Positions 9,228-16,924 of a stretch of DNA of 52,051 bases are shown here, piece after piece. The stretch comes from Akkermansiaceae bacterium UBA5020. GTDB lineage: Bacteria; Verrucomicrobiota; Verrucomicrobiia; Verrucomicrobiales; DEV007. The notes below the pieces were generated by a model. That model saw only the letters and a list, made by a program, of their open reading frames with translations. It was not told the DNA's origin and ran no database searches. Numbering within the stretch: position 1 is the stretch's first letter; each line of letters begins with the position of its first letter. The position numbers were made by a program, and so were the translations under genes. Location of the stretch: NCBI GenBank assembly GCA_002396885.1, contig DGXY01000052.1, positions 989 to 53,039 of the forward strand, read 5' to 3'.

Positions 9228-10190
9228 ATGACCCGAATCCTTTTCCTCCTGCTGCTCCTCTTCACGCCCGCGCTTCGCGCCGAGTCCGGCTTGAAGATCC
9301 TTCTCGTCGTCGGCAGCGGCGGCACGGAGGATTACACCAAGGAATTCGCCGAGATCAGCGCGCTCTGGGTCGACGCTGCGAAGAAAGGCGAGGCGGCCGT
9401 CGAGATCATCGGTCTTGATCCGCCATCCGGAGAGCCCCCCAGCGACGCGGAAGTCCTGAAACAGAAACTCGCCTCCGAGACATCGCCCGAACTCTGGGTC
9501 GTCCTCATCGGCCACGGCACCTTCGACCAGCGGGAGGTAAAGTTCAATTTCCGGGGCCCTGATGTGACCGACCGCGAGCTTGCGACCTTTGCCGATGCTT
9601 ATCAAGGCCGGCTCGCCCTGATCAACACGGCCTCGGCGAGCGGTTCCTTCGTTCGCACGATGAGCAAGCCGGAGCGCCTTGTCATCACCGCCACGAAGAA
9701 CGAGGGAGAACAGAGCTACGCGCGCTTCGGCCGTTATTTTGCGGAGGCCTTGGGCGGGATCGAGGGCGGCGACCTCGACAACGACGAACAGGTCTCGCTC
9801 CTCGAGGCCTGGCTCCATGCCTCCCGTCGTGTGGCCGAGTTCTACAAGAGCGAAGGCCGCATCGCCACCGAGCACGCCCTGATCGATGACAACGGCGATC
9901 AGCTCGGTTCGCGTTCGGAATGGTTTGAAGGAACGACCCCGACCCAGACCGCCTCGCCCGAGGCGAAGCCTGACGGCGACCTCGCCGCTCAGAAAGTGCT
10001 GGTGAAGAATGCCTTCGAGCGGCTCCTCTCTCCGGAGCAACGCGAAAAGCGCGACGGACTCGAACGTCAGGCCGCGGAGCTCCGCCGGTCGAAGGACAAG
10101 TTGGAGGAAGCCGACTACTACACGAAGCTCGAAGCCATCTTCCTCGAACTCGCCCGCCTTTACGACGGGGTAAAAGCGAGCGACAGTTGA
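9228..10190 (+). CDS. Secreted caspase-like (clan CD) protein lacking the catalytic cysteine
   Basis: This is a 320-residue protein starting 13 bases after the previous gene. A signal peptide is clear (MTRILFLLLLLFTPALRAES). The core shows a caspase/legumain-like order: a beta strand ending IGHG (H96 in the position of the catalytic His), then LINTASASG (about 131-139) where active enzymes have a D-x-C-x-S-G type motif, then a late motif GRYFAEALGG followed by a Ca-binding-like loop DLDNDEQVSLLEAW. The Cys position reads Ala/Ser, and the whole protein contains no cysteine. It is therefore inferred to be a non-proteolytic pseudo-peptidase in the periplasm. The C-terminus is a charged helical segment. 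Fold assignment is by motif order only. Confidence 0.65.
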   Translation: MTRILFLLLLLFTPALRAESGLKILLVVGSGGTEDYTKEFAEISALWVDAAKKGEAAVEIIGLDPPSGEPPSDAEVLKQKLASETSPELWVVLIGHGTFDQREVKFNFRGPDVTDRELATFADAYQGRLALINTASASGSFVRTMSKPERLVITATKNEGEQSYARFGRYFAEALGGIEGGDLDNDEQVSLLEAWLHASRRVAEFYKSEGRIATEHALIDDNGDQLGSRSEWFEGTTPTQTASPEAKPDGDLAAQKVLVKNAFERLLSPEQREKRDGLERQAAELRRSKDKLEEADYYTKLEAIFLELARLYDGVKASDS

Positions 10191-10212
10191 GTGTGCGAAT
10201 TCACGGCGCGAC

Positions 10213-11508
10213 ATGAAGGAAGAGGCTCCGCTGAACGTGCGCTCGCGCCTCACCCGGGGCGCTCGCCTGGCCGGGGGACTTTGCTTTCTCGTCCTCGCCG
10301 TCGTCGCGATCGTCGCTGGGATAGAACCGGCGTGGGCAAAATGGTCGGTCTTCCTGGTGTCTTTGTCAGGCTTGCTGGTCATCATGTTCTGGCGGGTCGC
10401 TCCGACGGATCCCGGCACCGGAAAGGAGAACGAGGCGCTGGTCGAACTGGCCCGGAACGCAATCCGCAGCGAGGCCTCGCGCCTCGATGCAAAACGCCAG
10501 GATCTGGAGAAGATCCTCATGACCTACGGCGAATGGATGGAGTTTCCCGATTTCAAGGCACTCCAGACGATCGACTGGAAAGACGAGGCCCATCTGCGCA
10601 TGGACTCCCGCGTCGCCGAGCTCATCGATCGCGAATCCGACCTGCTTTTGCAGCGTTTCTCCAGCGGCGTCTACTGGCCGGGAGGATCGTTTGAGGGAAA
10701 ACAGCTGTTGCTCGATCTCGCCTCCTTTACCGAGGCGGTCGCCCGGGTCTACAAACCAGATTCCGCGCTCCCCCTGCTCGAACTCAACCTCGAAAGCGTC
10801 TTCAAGGCGGTGAACCGCGCCTCGCTGCAGATCATCCTCCTCCTCGAAGAGCTGCCCATCCTTGAAGTGAAGGAGATGAACCTGCGCAAGGTTTCGGAGA
10901 ACATCCGCACCGCGAGCAAGGTCTACCGGAAGTATGAGGAGATCCAGCATTACCTCACTCCGGTCCGCTACCTCTGGCACGGCGGAAAGTTCCTCCTCAC
11001 CACCAACCCGCTCCTCGCCGCCGGCTGGATCGCGGGATCGGAGCTGCTCTGGAAAGGCGGCAAGCACTTCGGCAAAAAGGCGATGGACGTCTATTTGCTC
11101 AGCCTGGTCCGCCAGACGCTCGGCATCATCGCTTGGGAGACGGCGGGCATCTACGACCAGACCCACCGCTATCGCAGCCCCGACTGGGTCTACGGGGTGG
11201 AGCTGGCCCACCTTCTCAGCCTCTTCGACGAGACCCCCGAGATCCTGCGGGAAACCTTCCGTGAATTGGGACGGCTATCCTTCCGCAGCACCTACGACCG
11301 CATTTTCCTCTACCGATGTGTCGCGCAGAACGCCAGTCCAAAACCGAAGCAATTCGCCCAAGCGGAGCTCCTCCCCCTCGCGACCCGGCGAGAGATCCGG
11401 GAAAAGCTCGTCGGTTTTCACGACAAGAATGTCGGCTCCGTCCCGATCATGGCTGCCGAAGTCGCACAAAAATGGAGACAGGGACTCGACGTGAGACTGG
11501 GCCTGTAA
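10213..11508 (+). CDS. Hypothetical membrane protein, last gene of Bat-like cluster
   Basis: This is a 431-residue protein with ATG at 10213, 22 bases after the pseudo-caspase gene. Two hydrophobic helices lie near the N-terminus (about 18-38 and 41-60), another hydrophobic glycine-rich segment at about 262-285 (LLTTNPLLAAGWIAGSELLW). The remainder is helical and charged, including MTYGEWMEFPDF and a long region of amphipathic helices. I do not recognise the family. Position and spacing suggest co-transcription with the upstream membrane and periplasmic genes. Two GC hairpins follow the stop codon, before the convergent tpiA gene. Confidence 0.65.
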   Translation: MKEEAPLNVRSRLTRGARLAGGLCFLVLAVVAIVAGIEPAWAKWSVFLVSLSGLLVIMFWRVAPTDPGTGKENEALVELARNAIRSEASRLDAKRQDLEKILMTYGEWMEFPDFKALQTIDWKDEAHLRMDSRVAELIDRESDLLLQRFSSGVYWPGGSFEGKQLLLDLASFTEAVARVYKPDSALPLLELNLESVFKAVNRASLQIILLLEELPILEVKEMNLRKVSENIRTASKVYRKYEEIQHYLTPVRYLWHGGKFLLTTNPLLAAGWIAGSELLWKGGKHFGKKAMDVYLLSLVRQTLGIIAWETAGIYDQTHRYRSPDWVYGVELAHLLSLFDETPEILRETFRELGRLSFRSTYDRIFLYRCVAQNASPKPKQFAQAELLPLATRREIREKLVGFHDKNVGSVPIMAAEVAQKWRQGLDVRLGL

Positions 11509-11571
11509 CCGGGGCCAGTGACCCCGGGCGGGCGGCCCGAGGCCATTCGGCCCGGCCTCAATGAGGCCGGC
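11509..11571. terminator. Paired GC hairpins between convergent genes
   Basis: The 89-base gap between two convergent stop codons holds two inverted repeats: CCGGGG/CCCCGG (11509-11514 and 11522-11527) and CCGGCCTC-AAT-GAGGCCGG (11552-11570). Neither is followed by a strong T run, so they could be terminators of a factor-dependent type, or degenerate REP-like palindromes. Convergent placement favours a transcription-ending role. Confidence 0.4.
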
Positions 11572-11597
11572 CTCCCGACGCCCCGGAAACCGTTCCC

Positions 11598-12359
11598 TTA
11601 CGCGCCCGCCTTGACGATGTCGGCGAAGCTCGCCGGATCAAGGCTGGCACCCCCGACGAGGAATCCGTCGATGTCGGGCTGGGAGATGAGCTCGGCCGCA
11701 TTCCCCGGCTTCACGCTACCTCCATACTGGATGCGCACCGCCGCGGCGACCTCGCCACCGAAGAGTCGCTCGAGGACGCTGCGGACGTAACACTGGGTCT
11801 CCTGCGCCTGATCGGGAGTCGCGGTGCGGCCGGTGCCGATCGCCCAGACGGGCTCGTAGGCGATGATGATGCCGGGCATCTGAGCGGCATCGATACCGGC
11901 AAGGCTGCCCTCGAGCTGCTGGGACAGGACAAACTCAAGCTGTCCTCCGTCGCGCTCTTCGAGCGATTCCCCGATGCAGAGGATGGGAACGAGGCCGGCG
12001 GCGAGGGTCGCATGGACCTTCTTGTTGATCACGACATCATTCTCGCCATAGAGCGAACGACGCTCGCTGTGACCGAGGATCACGTATTGGCAGCCCACTT
12101 CCTTGAGCATCGCCGCATTGATCTCTCCGGTGAAGGCGCCCGAGGCCTCGTGCGACATGTTCTGGGCGGAGAGGCCGACAGCGGACTGTCCCGCCATCAA
12201 TTCCGCGGCTTTCGGCAGCGAAACGAAGGGAGGAGCGAGGACGATTTCAACAGCAGTGGGCTCGGGGAATGTCTTGAGGAAGGAATCGAGGAACGACGCG
12301 GTCTCGGACGGCGTCATGTTCATCTTCCAGTTGGCGGCAATGACGTTTTTTCGGCTCAT
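11598..12359 (-). CDS. tpiA: Triosephosphate isomerase
   Basis: This is a 253-residue protein, the normal length for the family. It interconverts dihydroxyacetone phosphate and glyceraldehyde 3-phosphate in the cytoplasm. The TIM-barrel signatures are all present: NWKMN near the N-terminus (catalytic Lys12), LGHSERR (electrophilic His), and the loop YEPVWAIGTGRTA (catalytic Glu). The C-terminal phosphate-binding stretch reads QYGGSVKP and FLVGGASL. It lies 32 bases downstream of pgk on the same strand and is probably co-transcribed. The sequence before its ATG shows no Shine-Dalgarno motif. Confidence 0.97.
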   Translation of the reverse strand: MSRKNVIAANWKMNMTPSETASFLDSFLKTFPEPTAVEIVLAPPFVSLPKAAELMAGQSAVGLSAQNMSHEASGAFTGEINAAMLKEVGCQYVILGHSERRSLYGENDVVINKKVHATLAAGLVPILCIGESLEERDGGQLEFVLSQQLEGSLAGIDAAQMPGIIIAYEPVWAIGTGRTATPDQAQETQCYVRSVLERLFGGEVAAAVRIQYGGSVKPGNAAELISQPDIDGFLVGGASLDPASFADIVKAGA

Positions 12360-12391
12360 GTTAGGGTCACGGGTCAGGAGTAAAGAGAGAA

Positions 12392-13594
12392 TTATTTGTC
12401 GTCGAGGGCGGCGATACCGGGGAGTTCCTTCCCTTCGAGAAGTTCGAGGGAGGCCCCACCGCCAGTGGACATGTGGTCCATTTCCTCACCGAAGCCGAAT
12501 TGGTTTGCGGCCGTGACGGAGTCCCCGCCACCGACGATTTTGACGGCTTTCTTGTTGTCGGCGATGGCTTTGCCAACGGCCTTGGTGCCAATGTCGAAAC
12601 CGCGCTTCTCGAAAACCCCCATGGGGCCGTTCCAGATGATGGTCCCGGCCTCGGCGATCTTCTTCGAGAACTCCTCGATCGCCTTGTCGCCGATGTCGAT
12701 GCCCTCGCGGTCATCGGGAATGGCGCCACCTTCTCCCCAGACCGCGGTGCACTCGGTGGGAGCTTCGTCGCGGAACTCCGCGGTATGGCGCGTGTCGGCA
12801 GGGAGGAGGAATTCGATTCCGTTTTTCTCAGCCTTGTCAAGGATCTGCAGGGCGAGATCGGTCTTATCGGGCTCGGCGAGGCTCTTACCGATCTGGTAAC
12901 CTTGGGCGAGGCGGAAGGTGTTGGCCATGGCGCCTCCAATGATGAAAGCGTCAGCCTTACCCATGAGGCGGTTGAGAACCTCGATCTTGTCGGAAACCTT
13001 GGCGCCCCCCATGATCACGACGAAAGGACGCGCTGGATCCTCAAGCTTGTCGACGAGATACTCGAGCTCCTTTTCGACGAGGAAACCCATCGCGCAGGGG
13101 CTGAGATATTCGGTCACGCCAGCGGTGGAGGCGTGGGCGCGGTGGGCCGTGCCGAAGGCGTCATTGACGTAAAGGTCGCCGAGCGAAGCGAGTTGCTTGG
13201 AGAAGTCGGCGTCATTGGCCTCTTCACCGGGGTAAAAACGCACGTTTTCGAGAAGGAGGACTTCCCCATCCTTCATAGCAGCGACGGCGGCCTCGGCTTT
13301 CTCACCGACGCAGTCTTCGACGAAGTGAACGGGAGCATCGATCAACTCGCCGAGACGGACCGCGACGGGTTTGAGAGAGTATTTCGGATTCGGCGCGGCC
13401 TTGGGGCGACCGAGGTGGGACATGAGGACGACCTTCGCCCCGGCCTTGACGAGGTATTCGATCGACGGGACGGCCGCGGTGATGCGGGTGTCGTCGGTGA
13501 TCTGGAGTTGGTCGTCGAGCGGCACGTTGAAATCGACGCGCATGAGGACGCGTTTGCCGGCGGGTGAGAGGTCGCGGATGGAAAGCTTGGACAT
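12392..13594 (-). CDS. pgk: Phosphoglycerate kinase
   Basis: This is a 400-residue protein if started at ATG 13594 (MSKLSIRDL), which matches the family N-terminus. The open frame runs 65 codons further upstream but through the terminator region, so the longer start is rejected. It transfers the phosphate of 1,3-bisphosphoglycerate to ADP. Visible signatures are RVDFNVPL, the HLGRPK substrate loop, the GGAKVSDK hinge region, and the C-terminal GGGDSV nucleotide loop and MSTGGGASLE. Directly upstream of the start is a GCGGCC/GGCCGC hairpin in place of a ribosome binding site, a layout shared with nuoI. A terminator separates it from gap, so it may have its own promoter. Confidence 0.97.
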   Translation of the reverse strand: MSKLSIRDLSPAGKRVLMRVDFNVPLDDQLQITDDTRITAAVPSIEYLVKAGAKVVLMSHLGRPKAAPNPKYSLKPVAVRLGELIDAPVHFVEDCVGEKAEAAVAAMKDGEVLLLENVRFYPGEEANDADFSKQLASLGDLYVNDAFGTAHRAHASTAGVTEYLSPCAMGFLVEKELEYLVDKLEDPARPFVVIMGGAKVSDKIEVLNRLMGKADAFIIGGAMANTFRLAQGYQIGKSLAEPDKTDLALQILDKAEKNGIEFLLPADTRHTAEFRDEAPTECTAVWGEGGAIPDDREGIDIGDKAIEEFSKKIAEAGTIIWNGPMGVFEKRGFDIGTKAVGKAIADNKKAVKIVGGGDSVTAANQFGFGEEMDHMSTGGGASLELLEGKELPGIAALDDK

Positions 13595-13604
13595 GGGAGG
13601 GGGA

Positions 13605-13619
13605 GCGGCCTTCGGCCGC
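13605..13619. repeat. GC hairpin directly upstream of the pgk start
   Basis: This is a perfect inverted repeat GCGGCC-TTC-GGCCGC ending 11 bases before the pgk start codon, where a Shine-Dalgarno would normally sit. On the mRNA strand it is preceded by a pyrimidine-rich run (CTCCATCACACCCATCCCC). The same stem with loop GGA instead of TTC occurs before nuoI at 43451-43465. Confidence 0.7.
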
Positions 13620-13651
13620 GGGGGATGGGTGTGATGGAGCGGCGGGAGAAG

Positions 13652-13690
13652 AAAAAAAGCGCCCGCCAACCGGGCGGTCGGGGGCGCTCC
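13652..13690 (-). terminator. Intrinsic terminator after gap
   Basis: On the minus strand a GC-rich hairpin (AGCGCC ... GGCGCT with an inner CCGCC/GGCGG stem) is followed at once by seven T residues and TTCTTC-like sequence. It begins about 40 bases after the gap stop codon and lies before pgk, so it should end or attenuate transcription between the two genes. Confidence 0.75.
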
Positions 13691-13727
13691 TTTGCTGAAA
13701 CAATTACCAACAGAGAACCGGCGTGGA

Positions 13728-14726
13728 TCAGAGACCCTTGCCGACGAGTTCCATGGCATCGACGGCACGATTGGAGTAGCCCCATTCATTGTCGTACCAG
13801 CCGACCACTTTGATGAAGTTGCCCTGGGCCATGGTCAGGTTGGAATCGAGAATACAGGAGTGGGCGTCGCCCACGATGTCCTTGAGGACGATGGGATCTT
13901 CGGTGTAGTAGAGGATGCCCTTGAGCGGACCTTCTGCAGCGGCCTTGTAGGCGGCGTTGATGTCGGCGGCGGTGACGTCCTTGGCGAGCACCGCGCTGAA
14001 GTCGGTGACCGAACCGGTCGGAGTGGGGACGCGGAAGGCGCCACCTTGGAGCTTACCGTTCAGTTCGGGGATGACGAGGCCGATCGCAGAGGCGGCGCCG
14101 GTGCTCGAGGGCACGATGTTTTCGGCGGCCGAACGGGCACGGCGGAGATCGCTGTGCGGCGTATCGAGAAGACGCTGATCACCGGTGTAGGAGTGGATCG
14201 TGCTCATGAAGCCCTTTTCGATCCCGAAGGAATCGTTGAGGACCTTCACCATCGGCGCGAGACAGTTGGTGGTGCAGGAAGCGTTCGAGATGATGTGGTG
14301 TTTGTCCGCGTCGTAGAGATCGGAGTTGATCCCGATGCAGAAAGTGAGGTCGGGATCCTTCGCCGGAGCGGAGATGATGACCTTCTTCGCGCCTGCCGCG
14401 ATGTGCTTGCCGGCTCCGGCCTTGTCGAGGAAGAAACCGGTCGACTCGAGGACCACGGAGACGCCCTTGCCACCCCAATCGAGGTTGGCGGGGTCTCTCT
14501 CGGCGGTCGCAAGAATGCGGTGGCCGTTCACGGTGATGGACTCGTCGTCATACTCGACCGTGCCGTGGTAGCGACCCGCGGTGGAGTCGTACTTCAGCAG
14601 GTGAGCGAGAGTCTTGTTGTCGGTGAGGTCGTTGATCGCGACAACTTTCTTGAGTTGTTCGTCGGACATGGCACGAAGGACCATGCGTCCGATGCGTCCG
14701 AAGCCGTTGATTCCGTAGGAGGCCAT
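13728..14726 (-). CDS. gap: Glyceraldehyde-3-phosphate dehydrogenase, type I
   Basis: This is a 332-residue protein if started at ATG 14726 (MASYGINGFGRIGR), the canonical beginning of the NAD-binding Rossmann fold; the 40 extra upstream codons lack family similarity. It oxidises glyceraldehyde 3-phosphate to 1,3-bisphosphoglycerate. The catalytic motif SNASCTTNCLAP is intact, with the active-site Cys, and INDLTD shows an acidic residue after the second strand, as expected for NAD rather than NADP preference. WYDNEWGYSNR near the C-terminus is typical. It leads a co-directional gap-pgk-tpiA block, though a terminator follows it. Confidence 0.97.
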   Translation of the reverse strand: MASYGINGFGRIGRMVLRAMSDEQLKKVVAINDLTDNKTLAHLLKYDSTAGRYHGTVEYDDESITVNGHRILATAERDPANLDWGGKGVSVVLESTGFFLDKAGAGKHIAAGAKKVIISAPAKDPDLTFCIGINSDLYDADKHHIISNASCTTNCLAPMVKVLNDSFGIEKGFMSTIHSYTGDQRLLDTPHSDLRRARSAAENIVPSSTGAASAIGLVIPELNGKLQGGAFRVPTPTGSVTDFSAVLAKDVTAADINAAYKAAAEGPLKGILYYTEDPIVLKDIVGDAHSCILDSNLTMAQGNFIKVVGWYDNEWGYSNRAVDAMELVGKGL

Positions 14727-15160
14727 AGATGTGGGTGTAAGCGTGATTCTTGAGAGAGACGGGAACGCCATAAGGCGGCCCGGACTTCGTTGCCCCGCGC
14801 TGGGGGCCAACGGCGCTAAAACTAGAGGGGATTCCAGACCCGTCAAAGAAAAAGCCCGTCAATCAGCGGCGACGCTTCCGCAATTACCGCAAGCTTCGTT
14901 CCAAATCCCCCTACTTTCGGGCAAATTACTGCCTCGAAAAAAATCTCCCAGTCGCCCGCGCGGCGATCTCTCCCCCCAAATCCAACGATTTTTGAACATT
15001 TCCTGATTCAGCAAGGTCTGTATCCTTCAAACCGACAAGGCTTCCCTTCACCGGACGCCCCTCACGAAAACACAAACCTCTCTCCTCAAAACCTTTCACT
15101 TCTCTCCGCGCGGCGAGTTATAGAGATTATCTTATTTTTAAAAATATCTTAATTTTTAAC
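14727..15160. other. Intergenic region with gap leader and no gene seen
   Basis: Between the divergent gap and P-loop NTPase genes lie 485 bases. I see no credible open frame or structured RNA. The gap-proximal half is GC-rich and holds a promoter-like pair and two CCCGTCAA repeats (14839-14846 and 14855-14862, period 16). From about 15120 the sequence turns very AT-rich, in contrast with the rest of the window. Confidence 0.6.
14819..14846 (-). promoter_or_regulatory. Possible gap promoter
   Basis: On the minus strand TTGACG (14841-14846) and TAGTTT (14819-14824) are spaced by 16 bases. The -35 is good and the -10 weak. The TTGACGGG sequence is repeated 16 bases upstream, which could be an operator half-site or chance. 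The resulting leader would be about 85 bases. Confidence 0.35.
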
Positions 15161-15188
15161 TTGCGCTAAATATTCTAACTTTTATACT
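15161..15188 (+). promoter_or_regulatory. AT-rich sigma-70-like promoter for the P-loop NTPase gene
   Basis: TTGCGC (15161-15166) and TATACT (15183-15188) are separated by 16 bases within a strongly AT-rich block (about 15120-15200) that stands out from the GC-rich surroundings. The start codon lies at 15212, giving a leader of roughly 17 bases with no clear Shine-Dalgarno. Confidence 0.55.
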
Positions 15189-15211
15189 CCGCTCATAGAG
15201 TTTGATTAGCC

Positions 15212-15913
15212 ATGAAAAAATTAATCGTTGTCGTCAATGACCTGGAGCGCTCCGGCAAGTCCACTGTGGCCCGCACGCTCTCCCATCATCTCAAGTCCAA
15301 AGAGGTGAAACATCTTCTCGTCACTTCAAACGAGATGGACATGTCGGACTCCTTCCCGGGCGAGTTCTGGGATTTGGAAGATCAGTTCGATGTTTCCCTC
15401 CTCATCGCCGCGGTCGACCGACACGACGCCGTGATCGTCGACATACACACCGGCGCGGCGCGTAATTGGGGCGATCTCTTCGAATCGGAAGATCTCGAAA
15501 ATCTCCTCGCCGAAATCGACGCCGAGATGGTCCTCGTCATCCCGAACACCCGCACCGAGCGCTGCAACGAGGAAATCTGCGACCTCACCGAGATTTTCTC
15601 CGATCAGGCGAACTACGTGATCGTCCATCTCCCCGGCGAAAAACGCGGCGAGATGAAATGGAAGGCCAGCCCCGCCGAAAAAGCGATCCGCTACCTCGGT
15701 GCCAGCGACATCGAGCTTCCCGATCTGTCCGACGAACTTCGCACGGCCCTCGAAAGCAGTGGACTCGAACTGCCCGAAGCCCTCAACAAACCTTCGTCCC
15801 TCCCGCGCTTCGCGGAGGTGCAGGCGACGCAGTGGCTTGAGCGGGCATCGTCCTGCCTTGCGGCCGGCAACGAGCACCTCATCCCCGACACGGGCGTGCT
15901 CGACTACATCTAG
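15212..15913 (+). CDS. ParA/MinD-like P-loop NTPase with atypical Walker A
   Basis: This is a 233-residue protein starting at ATG 15212. The N-terminus MKKLIVVVNDLERSGKST has the position and the SGKST end of a Walker A loop, but the first glycine of GxxxxGK[ST] is replaced (NDLERSGKST). A hydrophobic strand ending in Asp (DAVIVDIHTGAAR, about 70-82) may be the Walker B equivalent. The overall arrangement resembles ParA/MinD-type or TraL-like ATPases of partition and transfer systems, without a partner ParB gene nearby. It sits alone between gap and rph, behind an unusually AT-rich promoter and before a strong terminator. Role unknown; acquired DNA is possible but codon use of the gene itself looks ordinary. 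Confidence 0.65.
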   Translation: MKKLIVVVNDLERSGKSTVARTLSHHLKSKEVKHLLVTSNEMDMSDSFPGEFWDLEDQFDVSLLIAAVDRHDAVIVDIHTGAARNWGDLFESEDLENLLAEIDAEMVLVIPNTRTERCNEEICDLTEIFSDQANYVIVHLPGEKRGEMKWKASPAEKAIRYLGASDIELPDLSDELRTALESSGLELPEALNKPSSLPRFAEVQATQWLERASSCLAAGNEHLIPDTGVLDYI

Positions 15914-16015
15914 TTCGTGAGACTTCGCCAATGCCTCCATGGCATCTCCGAGCCTTCGGGCACGGTCGTGCTCGACAACTGAGCCGCCAATCTGGCTAAA
16001 CCTGACTCTTCCCGG

Positions 16016-16043
16016 AAAGGCCTCCAGCGATGGAGGCCTTTTT
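16016..16043. terminator. Bidirectional intrinsic terminator
   Basis: AAAGGCCTCC, loop AGCGAT, GGAGGCC then TTTTT. The stem is perfect and is flanked by A and T runs, so it can act for the P-loop NTPase gene on the plus strand and for the convergent rph on the minus strand. Confidence 0.85.
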
Positions 16044-16058
16044 CGTGATCCGCTCCGC

Positions 16059-16838
16059 TCAACCGATGCGGGTGAGGATCTCGAGATTCGCGGTGGGATC
16101 GAAACGCCCGAGTGCCTCGCGCTGAGCCGCGATCAATTCGCCGATCCCCTTTTTCCCGAGCCGCAACATCTCGGCCATCTCCTCCTCCGTGAAGGTCGCC
16201 TCTTCGCCGGTGCCCTGCACCTCGATGAGACGGAGATCTTCGGTCATGGCATAATTGAAATCGACCGCGGCGTCCTTGTCCTCGTGGTAGTTGAGGTCGA
16301 GGCAGCAGCCTTCCTTCCAGACACCGGCGCTGACGGCGGCTGCAAGTTGGCGCATGGGAGATTTCGTCATCTTCTTCGCCACGATAAAACGGCGGAAGGC
16401 CATTTCAGCGGCGACGACCGCACCGGTGATCGAGGCGGTGCGGGTGCCCCCGTCGGCGCGGAGAACATCGCAATCGATCCAGAGGGTGCGTGTCCCGAGC
16501 CCCTGCAAATCGATGATCGCCCGCAGACTTCGTCCGATGAGCCGCTGGATCTCCGAGCTGCGCCCGTCGAGCTTGCCGCGGCTGATGTCGCGGGGTTTCC
16601 GCTGCAGCGTCGAGTAGGGCAGCATGTTGTATTCCGCAGTGAGCCAGCCCCCCGGCACGCCCTGAGCCTTCATCCACGGCGGCACGCCCGTTTCCAGCAT
16701 GGCGGTGCAGATCACACGGGTTTCCCCGAAATTCACGAGGACACTGCCGTGGGCGAGCGGGGCAATGTCGAGCTGAAACCCGACTTCGCGCATGGCGTCG
16801 GGGCTACGTCCATCGATTCTATTCATATCGTCGTCCAT
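16059..16838 (-). CDS. rph: Ribonuclease PH
   Basis: This is a 259-residue protein of normal family length. It is a phosphate-dependent 3' to 5' exoribonuclease that trims tRNA precursors in the cytoplasm. Signatures include NRIDGRSPDAMR near the start, GSVLVNFGETRVICTA, RDISRGKLDGRSSEIQRLIGRSLRA and RADGGTRTASITGA. A second Met at codon 5 (16826) is an equally possible start and is closer to the usual RPDGR-type beginning. It converges with the P-loop NTPase gene across a shared terminator, and diverges from lpxK with an 86-base gap. Confidence 0.95.
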   Translation of the reverse strand: MDDDMNRIDGRSPDAMREVGFQLDIAPLAHGSVLVNFGETRVICTAMLETGVPPWMKAQGVPGGWLTAEYNMLPYSTLQRKPRDISRGKLDGRSSEIQRLIGRSLRAIIDLQGLGTRTLWIDCDVLRADGGTRTASITGAVVAAEMAFRRFIVAKKMTKSPMRQLAAAVSAGVWKEGCCLDLNYHEDKDAAVDFNYAMTEDLRLIEVQGTGEEATFTEEEMAEMLRLGKKGIGELIAAQREALGRFDPTANLEILTRIG

Positions 16839-16924
16839 CTCCTAAGACGATCGCCTTTGCAAGCGTTCACATTCGCAGTTGCGTCGTAGTCGGTTGCCGC
16901 GACCGTTGACGCCGCCCTCCCCCC

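Noticed and set aside
13595..13789. Longer start for pgk
   Set aside because: The extension runs through the gap terminator and the GC hairpin; the family N-terminus begins at 13594.
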